Below the pieces are notes generated by a model, which did no database searches, was not told where the DNA came from, and worked only from the letters and a program-made list of their open reading frames with translations. Both the position numbers and the translations under genes were made by a program. DNA of 64,000 bases, taken from positions 651,952,920 through 652,016,919 of the forward strand of contig NC_081405.1 of the NCBI RefSeq assembly GCF_030272615.1, written 5' to 3'. Below, piece by piece: positions 10,706 through 20,996 of the stretch. Positions within the stretch are counted from its first letter, which is position 1. Each line of letters starts with the position of its first letter. The stretch is from Cryptomeria japonica. Taxonomy: Eukaryota; Streptophyta; Pinopsida; Cupressales; Cupressaceae.

Positions 10706-11916
10706 CTAAGTCTCCACCGGTGGTGGTATGACTCCAAGCTGATATCTGACATATTCAAAGGTCTCCTTAGGCAAAGGTTTAGTGAAAATATCTGCAATCT
10801 TCTCTTTAGTATTCACATAAACCAGTTTTATCTCCTTTGCTTCAACTTTTTCCTTAGAAAATTCAGTTTGATAGAAACATGTTTGGTTTTAGAATGTAAT
10901 ACCGGATTCTTAGATATATCAATTGTTGTAGTGTTATCACAATAGATAGTAATAGGTTTCTTGCATTTTACCTTTATGTCTTTCAATATTTGTTTAAGCC
11001 ATAGTGCCTGTGTACAGTTAGTTGCTACTGCAACATATTTTGATTCTGCTATTGATAAAGATGTACAACTTTGTTTCTTACTCCACCAAGAAACTAGTCT
11101 ATTTCCAAGAAACAATGCTCCACTGGTGGTTCTTTTTCTATCATCCACATCTCCTGCCCAATTTGCATCTATGTATGCACATAATTCAAACTTTTCATCT
11201 CTAGGAAACCATAATCCAAGATTTATAGTGCCTTGTAAGTACCGTAAAATCCTTTTTACTACTGATTCATGATTTTCTCTTGGATTACTTTGAAATCTTG
11301 AAACAATACATACTGTATTCATAATATCAGGTTTGGTTTGTGTTAAATACAATAAACCTACTATCATAGATTTGTATCTAGTTGGATTAACAGGTGTAGA
11401 TTCATCCATTTGAGATAATTTGTCATTTGTTGTCATAGGTGTGCTTACCGATTTAGAGTTCTCCATCCCAAATTTCTTTAGTAACTCTTTTAAGTATTTG
11501 GATTGACTCAAAAATATACCTTTATCAGTCTGTGAAATCTGCAATCCTAAAAAGAATTTTATTTTTCCAATCATTGACATTTCAAATTCTTGCTGAATTT
11601 TAATAGAAAATTCCTTACATAATCCATCTTCTCCTCCAATTATTATATCATCAACTAATACTTCTATAATCAAGATGTCATCATTAGTTATTTTGTAATA
11701 TAAATTGATGTCTGCATTTCCTTTAGTAAAACCAATCTTTAAAAGATACTTATCCAATCTTGCATACCAAGCTCTTGGAGCTTGCTTTAATCCATACAGA
11801 GATTTTCTTAACCTGCAAACCATATCATTACCATCTGACAAAGAAAATCCATCAGGTTGTTCAATGTATACTTCCTCTTCAAGATCTCCATTCAAAAATG
11901 CACATTTAATAGCCAT
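10706..11916 (-). pseudogene. Element X reverse transcriptase (C-terminal part) and RNase H
   Basis: The minus-strand frame starts at [11 protein letters not shown], a block typical of copia reverse transcriptases. It continues through [10 protein letters not shown], the catalytic Leu-Val-Asp-Asp near 11660 (usually Tyr-Val-Asp-Asp), and then RNase H with Asp-Ala-Asn-Trp-Ala-Gly, a Ser-Lys-Tyr block and Tyr-Cys-Asp-Asn. A frameshift near 10830 separates the last 40 codons, which end at TAG 10706-10708. The segment before the first catalytic Asp is deleted, so it cannot be active. Confidence 0.9.
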
Positions 11917-12240
11917 TTGGTTCCAATTACATTTTTATCTTTAGGCTGGGGAACTAATGTCCAAGTGTTGTTTACCTCAATTTGTTCTAATTCTTCTTCC
12001 ATAGATTTAATCCAAAATTTATCTTCACATGCCTCATTAACAGATGATGGTTCAATTTGAGAAATAAGACATGCCTCTTCATTTGCCAATCTTCCTCTTG
12101 TCATAACTCCTTTAAACTTGTTTCCAATTATTTGATCTTTAGAATGATTCAATCTTACATAATGGGGTGTCTTTGTTTGTTGTTGTTCTTCAATTACTAT
12201 GGAATCCTTAGATGGTACCGGGGTAGTTGGATCTTCATTC
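11892..12240 (-). pseudogene. Element X linker and start of reverse transcriptase, broken by a deletion
   Basis: This part encodes the stretch before the copia reverse transcriptase: Gly-Val-Met-Thr-Arg-Gly-Arg-Leu, Met-Glu-Glu-Glu-Leu-Glu-Gln-Ile and Asn-Val-Ile-Gly-Thr-Lys-Trp. It then jumps within the same few bases to the Phe-Leu-Asn-Gly block of the next piece. About 60 codons present in elements C and F, including the first catalytic Asp, are missing at about 11915. Confidence 0.85.
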
Positions 12241-12253
12241 TGTACCCGTGGAT

Positions 12254-14650
12254 TTAGTGTAGGTTCATTGTCAAAAATTTTGTTGCCAGTTTAGAGTCTA
12301 TATACCTTGAAGTTCCTTTGAATTGTTCATCAATCTTTACATTTGTACTCTCAACAATTTTCTGTAATCTTTTATTAAAACATCTATATGCTTTGCTCTT
12401 AGATGAATAACCAAGAAATATTCCTTCATCACTTCTAGGATCAAATTTTCCAATATACTTATCTCTTCTGATATAACATTTACTTCCAAAGATTCTGAAA
12501 TACTTAAGAGTAGGAGTACTACAAAAACCATAGTTCATGAGGGGTCTTACCGGTTTCACCTTTGATGTGAACTTTGTTAAATGTATAGACTGATGTACTG
12601 ATTGCTTCTCTCCAATACGTACATGTTGTAGGTTTGCTTCTGATAACATACTTCTTGCTGCATCCAAGATAGTTTTGTTTTTCCTTTCAACAACTCTATT
12701 CTACTGTGGTGTCTGAGGTGCTGATAGTTGTCTTCTGATTCCATTTACTTCACAGAATGTATTAAATTCGCCTCCTTGATCTGATCTTAAACATTTGATT
12801 TTCTTACCGATTTCATTTTCAACCAATGCTTTGAACAGTTTGAACTTTCCAAGTGCTTCTGATTTTTCTCTGAGAAAAGTAACCCAACACATTCTAGAAT
12901 AGTCATCAATGATTAGCATGAAATATCTATCACCTTGTAAGCTTTTAGTTCTAGCTAGACCACATAAATCAATGTGAATCAAATCAAGAGCATTATTGTA
13001 TTTTTCTAGAATACTTTTGAAACTAGCTCTAGCTTGTTTTCCAAACTGACATTCCTTACATACTGTATTAAGAGGTTTGACAATTTTAGGTAAATCTCTA
13101 AATGCCTTAGTAGTACTGATCTTTACCATGCAATCAAAGTTTACATGACAGAGTCTCTTATGCCATAACCAACTTTCATCTATATGTGCAATCAAGCATG
13201 TTTTTTCACTGTTATTCAAATGAAAGATATTACCTCTAGTCTGATTACTAGTTGCAATCTCCAAACCAGTTATGTTCATGATTTTGCATTTTCCATTTTT
13301 AAATTGTAACTAAAATCCTTTCTCAATTAATTGACCAACACTCAAAAGATTATGCTTTAATCCTTCAACATAGTAGACATTGTCAGTGTTATGCTTACTA
13401 TCAAGAGATATTGAACCCTTACCTTTGATTGGACAAGCTTTGTCATCTCCAAATCTCACTAGGCCTCCATTGTATTCTTGAAAGTTCAAGAATTTATCTT
13501 TGTCTCCTGTCATATGATGTGAGCATCTTGAATCAATGATCCATTCATCCTTTACTTCAACTTTAGTTGTCAGGGCCTGTACTACTAGTTGAGCAGTAGG
13601 TGTCAGTTGATCTTCTATTATAGCAACAAAAACCCATCCATTGTCTGTCAGATCCTCATCAGAATCATTAGTCACACCTTCATCAGCAATGTAACAAGAT
13701 TTGTCTTTATTCTTCTTAAATTTGTATCTTTGATATTCAGGGTTAGGCTTGTATGTTCTTCTAGCTTCTTCTCTTAGTCTAGCATGTCTATCAGGGTATC
13801 TCAAAGCCATATGACCAATCTTATTGCAGTTAAAATATTTAAATGGTGCTTTACCTTCATACTTACTTCCAACTGGACCTTTAGGCATTTCCCTTGCAAA
13901 TAGTGCTTCAAGTTCTTCATTTTCTTTCTTGCTTTCTTCAAGTTCTCTTTCATAAAAGGCTTTCCAATCAGATTTGTCAAATGATGGAGCAGATGATGTT
14001 GATGCTTTAAAGGCCAAATCTGTCTTAATAGTAGCAACAGGACCAAATTCCTCAATTTCAAAAGCTGAAAGTTTCCTAATCAATGTATCCCTAGTTACTG
14101 ATGTATTAGGCATTGTTCTTAACTCATTTATAGCAGTAACCTTCATTTTATATGCCGGTGGCAATCCTCTTAAAACTTTTGAAACAATTTCATTCTCACT
14201 TAAGGTTCCTCCACAACATTTAATACCCAAAACAATTTCATTTACTCTTTCCATAAAAGCAAAAATCCTTTCATCTTCTTCCATTTTCAGATGTTCATAC
14301 CTGACCTGGAAGCTTTCAAGTTTTGCAATTTTGACTGTGGAATCTCCTTCATTCAGTATTTCTAAATGATCCCAAATAGCTTTAGCAGTAGACCTATCTA
14401 ATGGTCCCATGATTTGTTGATTTGATAATACGCTAAAAAATGCTTCTCTTGCTTTGCAATCATTTTCCTCATCTTTTGTCAAGTTAGCTGGACTGGGCTG
14501 ACCTGGTATAGCAATAGTATAACCATTCTTTATAACATCCCAAATGTCCTTTCCAATGCAATTTAGATGTGTCTCCATTCTAATCTTCCATATGCCATAG
14601 TTGGTTCCATCAAGTTTAGGATTGTCCTTCCTGAAATAGTTAGTAGACAT
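12254..14650 (-). pseudogene. Element X gag, protease and integrase
   Basis: One minus-strand frame starts at ATG 14648-14650 and is broken only by TAG codons near 13310 and 12700, both where Gln is expected. Gag comes first: the Leu-Asp-Gly-Thr-Asn-Tyr block, then a leucine-rich region. A zinc knuckle follows near 13800, in which the first and last Cys have become Tyr. The protease site near 13525 reads Asp-Ser-Arg instead of Asp-Ser-Gly. The integrase zinc-binding part (His ... Cys-Lys-Glu-Cys) and catalytic Asp, Asp and Glu (Leu-Arg-Ser-Asp, Val-Val-Glu-Arg) are recognisable. The single Gag-Pol frame is normal for Ty1/copia. The changed knuckle and protease residues argue that it is dead. 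Confidence 0.92.
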
Positions 14651-14692
14651 TGGATCTCTTCAAGTTGTTAAACTTCTGCAAAAGAGGACTAA

Positions 14693-14704
14693 GCTTTGAT
14701 ACCA
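14693..14704 (-). other. Primer binding site of element X
   Basis: The minus strand reads TGGTATCAAAGC, two bases (AT) after the LTR end. It differs by one base from TGGTATCAGAGC, the complement of the 3' end of plant initiator Met tRNA. Confidence 0.9.
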
Positions 14705-14706
14705 AT

Positions 14707-15766
14707 TGTTAGGTCCCAGGGACAACTGAGAGGGGGGGGGTGAATCAGTTGTCAAATAAATTCAAACCAAAACAACTTAACCAAATTAATGCTTAATACC
14801 AGTAAACCAGTTAAGTATGTCAGTATATAGTTTTTAATAGTTAATTGCTATACTGGTAAAGATTAGTGCATGAAACATAAACACAAAGTCATCCACAACA
14901 CATAACACCAATATTTGTACGTGGAAACCCTATAAGGGGAAAAACCATGGTGGGAAACCTTACCCACAATCAGATGATACTACTATAGATAGTAAGTGTG
15001 CATAAATGGGGTCTGCACATGCAAAAAGGCCAAGTGCCTAGAGCTCACTGCTCAAACACAAATGGGAGTCACACTGACTACAATTGGATGGTTAAATCCA
15101 ATAAGAATGTACTGCTCAAAATAGCATCTTCATATGCTAGATTCAATAACATTGTAATGCTGATATGCTTTCACAAAAACCTAGCTTCACCTTCAAATGA
15201 TGTCTGCGTGTGTAGCTCTGCTTAATCTTGCATATACCTTCACACAATTCTTTTTCACATTCCACACTTGATCTTACAAATAAGATCTTACATTTATACC
15301 ATAACCTAAGACCAATTTTAGTAGGTCGGCTCTACAAGATATTATAATAAAAACATTTTACAAACAATATAATATCCGATGCAATAACCGATTGAACATG
15401 TCAGCTTAATGCATTTACAACAATAATTAATCATCTTCATAGTATGCCATGCTGATCTGGAAAAATAAACCTACCAGTGTAACCCTGGATAACCCTGGAC
15501 CTATTTGCTAGTAAAAGAAAATATGCAAATATGAATATACCAATGATTAATTTATTAAGACAAGATGTCCACACAATGTCTTCGATATTACAAAGTGTTT
15601 TCCATATCTTTCCAAGTGTCGGTGATTATTATATCCTGTCGGTGTACCATATACCAGTAATTGTGCAATAGTTACTCGCTTGCCGGTGAATGCTGGTGGA
15701 TCTCCAAAGTGCTAGTGTTTTAGTAGGTGTTGACATCAATGACAAAACCATACCAAAATAGCAGCA
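14707..15766 (-). repeat. 5' LTR of element X
   Basis: On the plus strand it runs TGTTAGGTCCCAGG ... AAATAGCAGCA. It matches 9228-10285 with scattered substitutions. The R-region core is at about 15036-15053. Confidence 0.92.
15291..15300 (-). promoter_or_regulatory. TATA-like box in the 5' LTR of X
   Basis: The minus strand reads GGTATAAATG. The same box in the related solo LTR K is at about 27397-27404 on the plus strand, which supports it as the family's core promoter. Confidence 0.5.
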
Positions 15767-16176
15767 GATCTGGCATAGCAGATGCTAATTTGAAGCAGTA
15801 CAAGACATTAGATTTGTATAATCCATTTTGTAAGTCAGTGTGACTTCTTATTTTGTATTTGAGCAGTGAGCTCTAGGCACTTGGCCTTGCTACATGTGCA
15901 TGCCCCTATTGTAAGAGTAATATTCACTTATTGGCTAGTAAGCAAATATTGTGGGTCACAAATCCCACCAAGGTTTTTCCCACACCGGGTTTCCTCGTTA
16001 AACTACTGTGTTATGATGTACTTTTCATGTGGTTGTTGTTATCTTTGTTTGTTGCATTATTTCTGGTTTACCGGTATACTGTATTGATATGTTTTACATG
16101 TTTTAAATCAAGTAAATTATATAACCGGTTAGATACTGATTCACCCCCCCTCTCAGTATCTTTGGGAATCCTAACA
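15767..16176 (+). repeat. Right LTR of family B array, 3' piece
   Basis: It resumes after element X with the second GATCT copy and continues the match to 6110-6511, ending GGGAATCCTAACA. The R-region core is at 15861-15878 and the C-rich box is near 16143-16155. Confidence 0.9.
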
Positions 16177-17086
16177 AAGATGTGTTGTTGTAACTATTCG
16201 GGATGATTCTAATGTGCTTGTTGGTGTTTCCTATTTGTGTCCTATTTGTTTTGGTGATCAGCATTGATTGTTGAGTGAGTGTTTGGTGATTTATATGAAT
16301 CAGTGATGATTTGTGTGTTATGTTATATTTATGGTGGTGTAGCATGTTGTGGTTGATCTTGGTGGGATTTTCAGTGGATGTAATCATTTGGGAATTTGAA
16401 TTAGGTCCATGCTATGTAATGTAAATCATAATATTGGTTTGGTGGTCGATCTTTGTATCGTGCAATGTAATTTTTGTAATTGTGAGTTGAGGGTTGAGGG
16501 TTTAGCCGACCTTATTATCAAGGTTGATGATTTGTCTATATAGGTGAGATGCTTATGTATTTTAGGTGTCAGTATTGTGTCTGCATTATCAGAGAGAGGT
16601 GAATGAGAGAAAAGGATATATTATTCAGTGAAGTATTGAGGTGTGTTTGGTGTTGCAGAGTAGATAACTGTTCTTAACCGGAACTATCATCAGGCATTTG
16701 TAGATGCTATCATTGTAGTTCATTCCTTCATAGTTGTAGTTCAAATCATATTGTAAGTTAGTGAGACTTCCCTGATGGTTGTATCCTTCTAGTAATATAT
16801 CCTTTGAGCAGTGAGCTCTAGGAAGTGTGCCTGAATGCATATGCATTACCCACTGTAATATTTTCACATACTACTACAGAGTATCATCTTATTGTGGGTA
16901 GTTTCCCACCATGGTTTTTTCCTTTAAACAGGTTTTCCACATCAAAATATTGGTGTTGCATGTTGTGCTGTTTGCTTATCTTTTATTGCTACAGTTTATC
17001 AGTTTATGTTTTGAAGTTTAATTTGCTAAGATCTGGTGAAGACTGATTCATCCCCCCATCTCAGTGTTCCTTCTTGATTGCTAATA
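16177..17086 (+). repeat. 5' LTR of element C, left-truncated
   Basis: It matches the right-hand two thirds of the full LTR at 34251-35522. It shows a TATA-like TCTATATAGG (about 16535-16543), the R-region core (16806-16822) and a shortened C-rich box (about 17050). The end has decayed to CTAATA. Confidence 0.85.
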
Positions 17087-17091
17087 ATAAT

Positions 17092-17103
17092 TTATATCAA
17101 AGC
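17092..17103 (+). other. Degenerate primer binding site of element C
   Basis: TTATATCAAAGC differs at three positions from TGGTATCAGAGC and sits just after the LTR end. The related element F keeps TGGTATTAGAGC at 40502-40513. Confidence 0.6.
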
Positions 17104-17145
17104 TAGATCCTCTGGTAGAAGCTTAATCACTTGAGGAGATCTGAG

Positions 17146-18522
17146 ATGCAGCTCAAGGTATACTTTTCAAGAAGGATAGTCTAAGGTTTGATGGAAGTGA
17201 CTATACTATGTGGAAGAGATGGATGGAGGTGCATTTGAAATGCCTTGGAGAAGATTATTGGAAGATTACTAAGAATGCCTATGTTGTTCCTCAAAATGGA
17301 CCATCCACTCTTGATGAGGTTGAGGAAGCTGAATATAACACCAGAGTGAAGGACGCATTGCTCAGTTCCCTGACTAATTTTGAAATGACAAATGTTATGG
17401 AACTCCAGACAGCACATGAGATCTAGGTGAAGCTTGAAATCTTAATTGAAGGTGATAGTTGCTAAGTTGGAGAGTCTAAAAGGAAAGTATGAGACATTGA
17501 AGATGGGATATGATGAGAACATACATTCATACATGGCTAAGGTGAATGAGCTTGTCCTTGGTATTAGATCTACTAGTGGAAAGATTGAAGAAGGTGAGAT
17601 TGTTGCTAAGGTATTGATATCTTTGCCTCCTACCTATAAACATAAGGTTGATGTTATTGATGAGATCCAAAGTGTAACTACAGTTACAAGAGATGTGTTG
17701 GATGGAAAACTTGATGCATTTGAGCTGAGTGAATTTGGAGAATCACATGGAAAGTCTGAGACAACATTCAAGGCATCAACATCTGTGTTCGGTAAGCAGA
17801 AATATGATCCCAATGAGTGCCAGATATCCAGTTATGAAAGAGAAAGAAGAGAAATAGCAGAGCAAGAAAGAGAGTTTGATGATCTTGAAGCATTGATTTC
17901 CCAAAGATTACCTAAAGGTACCGGTAAGTATGATGAAAAGTTCCCCTTGAAATGTTTTTCTTGTAATAAGATGAGACATTTTGCTTCTAGATGCCCAGAG
18001 AGAATGGCTAAGTATGATAGACATGATAAGTTTGATAAGTTTGATAGGAATGATAGATATGAGAAGCATTAAAAGTATGATAAGCCTTATAAGTCTAAAT
18101 AAAAGTTTAGGAACTAGAAGAACTATTATTATGTTGTAGATGAAGGTGTTACATATGATGAATCAGAAGGAGATGAAGTTGTGTGTATTTCCATTAAAGA
18201 AGATATACCTATGCCTATTGATTTTGCTAACTATTCTGTTGAGGAGAAAGCTTTGGCTGCAAAGGTAGAAGAAAAGGGTTACTGGGTGATTAACAATGGT
18301 TGTTCACATCATATGACCGGTGACAAAAGAAAATTTGTAAGCATGGAAAGGTATGATGGTGGAATAGTTAGATTTGGTGATGATAAAGGCTATGTAATCC
18401 ATGGTAGAGGTTCTATTTATTTTGATGGTAAGCATAACACTGATGATGTCTTGTATGTTGAAGGTTTCAAGCATAATATTTTGAGTGTTGGACAGATGGT
18501 TGATAAGGGTTATGATCTATAA
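17146..18522 (+). pseudogene. Element C gag and protease
   Basis: The Gag start region has the block Ser-Leu-Arg-Phe-Asp-Gly-Ser-Asp-Tyr followed by Met-Trp-Lys-Arg-Trp. A TAG at 17425 (TGG expected) and a frameshift near 17440 break it. From 17446 a single frame continues. An intact zinc knuckle Cys-x2-Cys-x4-His-x4-Cys lies near 17960-18000, then a charged linker with three stops (18070, about 18100, about 18115). The protease site near 18290 reads Val-Ile-Asn-Asn-Gly-Cys-Ser, so the catalytic Asp has become Asn. It ends at 18522 at a TAA where Gln is usual. Confidence 0.9.
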
Positions 18523-19187
18523 TTCAAAGATGGTAAATGCAAGATCTTGAATGCTCCAGTATAGGGATTGCATCTGGAACTAAGACTGAAGGTAACATTT
18601 TTCATTTAAATGCTAGTGAGAAAAGTTGTTTGATTTCTAAAGTTAGATGAGAGTTGGTTGTGGCATAGAAGAATGTGTCATGTAAAATTTGATTAATTGA
18701 TCAAGATCAGCTCTACACAAGTTGTTAGGGATCTACCTAAGATTGTTAAATGTGTTAATCCAATATGTAAGGAATGTCATTTGGGTAAGAAAACAAGGAT
18801 TTCTTTTAAGAGTAAAGAGTATACATCTGATGGATTGTTAGATTTTGTGCATACTATTCTATTTGAACCTATAAATGTTAGAAGTGTGTAGGGTGATAGA
18901 TACTTTATGCTGGTAATTGATGATTATTCTAGAATGATGTGGGTTATCTTTTTGAAGGAAAAATAAGAAGCATTTGAGAAATTCAATATATTCAAAGCTA
19001 AAGTTGAAACTGAGTCTGGATTGAAGCTAAAGTGTTTGAGATCTAATGGAGGTGGAGAATTCTACTCCGCTGAGATGAATTATTTATGTGAGATGAATGG
19101 AATCAGAATATAACTATCTTCTCCTAAGACCCCACAACAAAATGGAATTGTTGAAAGGAAGGACCATACTGTCTTAGATGCAGCAAG
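18523..19187 (+). pseudogene. Element C integrase, N-terminal half
   Basis: This holds the zinc-binding part (Trp-His-Arg-Arg ... Cys-Lys-Glu-Cys-His, about 18655-18780) and the core start: Val-Ile-Asp-Asp-Tyr-Ser-Arg near 18915. The second catalytic Asp has decayed to Asn in Leu-Arg-Ser-Asn-Gly-Gly-Gly-Glu-Phe (about 19035). The catalytic Glu block Ile-Val-Glu-Arg-Lys is near 19148. Frameshifts and stops are frequent. The frame breaks off at Asp-Ala-Ala, where element D is inserted after GCAAG, and resumes at 31822. Confidence 0.88.
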
Positions 19188-19486
19188 TGTTGGAAATTGA
19201 CACTCATTGGATTCATTTTGTTATCATTGATGGCAAGAAGATCTGATGGAAGTGACAAACTAACACTACGAGGCATAGACTGGTAGATACTAGCATTGGA
19301 AGCATTCAGGCCTACACCTACACCAGCACTGACATCAACACCAACACTGACACTGACACTGACACCAACACCAACACTAACACCTACATCAGCACTGACA
19401 CTGACACTGATACTGACACCAACACCAACACTGACACTGACACTGACACCGACATCGACACTGACACTGACACTGACACCAACACC
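19188..19486 (+). repeat. 5' LTR of element D, left piece
   Basis: It matches 30905 onward from TGTTGG...ATTGACACTCATTGG. It is followed by an expanded simple repeat and is then cut by element A2. Confidence 0.88.
19312..19486 (+). repeat. Expanded simple repeat in the 5' LTR of D
   Basis: Units of the types CACTGA and CACCAA alternate for about 175 bp. In the 3' LTR the same place (about 31027-31050) holds only the short ACATCAACACCGACATCAA. The array gives long open frames on both strands, which are artefacts of the repeat. Confidence 0.9.
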
Positions 19487-20628
19487 TATTAGGCCCAATA
19501 TGGAAAGCTAATGTACTGAGAGGGGAGGGGTGAATCAATACTTCAAAAATTTTCTTCAATAATAACTTTACTATTATGCATAAACTAAATAGTGCAATAA
19601 CATAATATAAAGCTAAAACAAATAGATAACAATCATACATGATTCACTCCATAACACATATATTTTGGTTACATAGAAACTCTTGGTTAGAGAGAAAAAT
19701 TGCGGTGGGGATGGCACCCACAACTTCACTACTACAATAATAAAGAGTGCTCAGTTAGAGCTACATGTTTAGCTATTTTTGATAGCTTACCCTGTCAGGA
19801 GTAACAAGATCTGTTAGATCTACCTTGCTAAAGGATTTTACAACACTTAATCTAAATGCTGCACTTGGTTAGAATCTTTACAATTTATAGACTTGATTAG
19901 AGTCTTTTATCTTGTTAAAGGTTTCTCTTACAACTTCTAAAATATTACAATAAACCATTACAAATATTTGCAACTTTATATTTGGAATGCTATAGCAGAT
20001 TCTATGTGCTCAGAATAGATTACCTTTCTTATAGCATACCTTGGTAACTCATATAGTAACTTGGTAAACCCTTCTATTTACTCTGTTCTTTGACTGTTCT
20101 CTGAAAAACCTTCTCAGTGACCTCTGTGTCTCTATAATAGTCTTCGTTTACTCATGCACACACACCTTTTGATTCTTAACTCATGTTGTATAAATAGATC
20201 TCTTATGTCGGTGATCCATTCATTTCTTCGATCTTACAAATATGATTTATCGACTAAATAACCATGCAAGATATTTCATTGGTTAGATGACCTCAAAATC
20301 ATACACAATCTTTAAGTGCAATTTCCAATGTGATAATGGTTCTATGTGCCTCAATCTTGTAACATGTTTTCATAAGTATGTCTAGGTTTAATGAATCTAG
20401 TAACACATTTAACTTGGTGTATATCAAATCGGTGTGTCATCTTTACTGCTTGATAGACATGGAATGATACTCGGTAGACAGTTTGGTGTAAACTACGCTC
20501 TGAGACTACTTTCTTCTATAACCGACTAGACTATGCATACCGACTAAATATCTCGGTAGTAGTAACCGACTAGAATATATAGAATAACTTTGAACGTAAA
20601 ACTAATGGCAACTTGATAAGTAGTAACA
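19487..20628 (-). repeat. 3' LTR of A2
   Basis: On the plus strand it runs TATTAGGCCC ... AGTAACA, and the first TG has decayed to TA. It matches 2183-3372 of A1 in reverse complement. Confidence 0.88.
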
Positions 20629-20996
20629 ATCTCCCCTTTTGACATAAGTTGAGATGTTTAACAAAAACTACTTTCAAAGTTATAACTCATTAATCTATAT
20701 ACTTGCAAAATTTGACTATACTGACAGTATATACAATAGTCAATGAAATAATATATCCAGATATTCTCCCCTTATCGATATACTATACAAAACTCTGATT
20801 TTGCATGCTTGATGATCTGTTCTGTGTGCTGCTCTTGATCTTTGCTTACTGTCATGTTCACTACTCGGTTCACTGCTCTTGGATACTCTACTTGCTCTAC
20901 TCACTATACTCCCCCTATATACTTTACTCCTTTTGTTTGATACTATATCACTCCCCAATACTGTATTACTCCCTCTTTTTTGAAAAACATCAAAAC
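20629..20996 (-). other. 3' untranslated tail and polypurine tract of A2
   Basis: No gene is seen. The polypurine tract is 20629-20640 (minus strand AAAAGGGGAGAT). PPT-like tracts recur near 20910, 20950 and 20970. Confidence 0.65.

Larger units (their letters stand above)
9228..15766 (-). mobile_element. Element X: complete-length Ty1/copia retrotransposon (defective)
   Basis: Two LTRs of about 1.06 kb flank a gag-pol interior on the minus strand, with GATCT on both sides (9223-9227 and 15767-15771). The order Gag, protease, integrase, reverse transcriptase, RNase H is that of Ty1/copia. By eye the first 220 bp of the two LTRs differ at about 14 places, so this is not a very recent insertion. 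Coding defects: a deletion in the reverse transcriptase, frameshifts, in-frame TAG codons and changed zinc-knuckle and protease residues. Confidence 0.95.
3881..16176 (+). mobile_element. Family B tandem array: internal-LTR-internal-LTR, split by element X
   Basis: Two copies of the same accessory-gene interior (3891-5707 and 6512-8845) alternate with LTRs at 5708-6511 and 8846-16176, the second split by element X. Both interiors end in an AAAGGGGGAGAT tract followed by TGTTGG. Such an array forms by LTR-LTR unequal exchange or by insertion next to a relative. No pol motif is present. After the complete LTR end at 6511 there is no TGGTATCAGAGC-type primer site; accessory coding sequence follows at once. 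Confidence 0.75.

Noticed and set aside
19124-19640. Open frames of repeated Thr-Pro-Thr-Leu, Val-Ser-Val and Cys-Gln-Cys
   Set aside because: They come from translating the CACTGA/CACCAA simple repeat in the D LTR.
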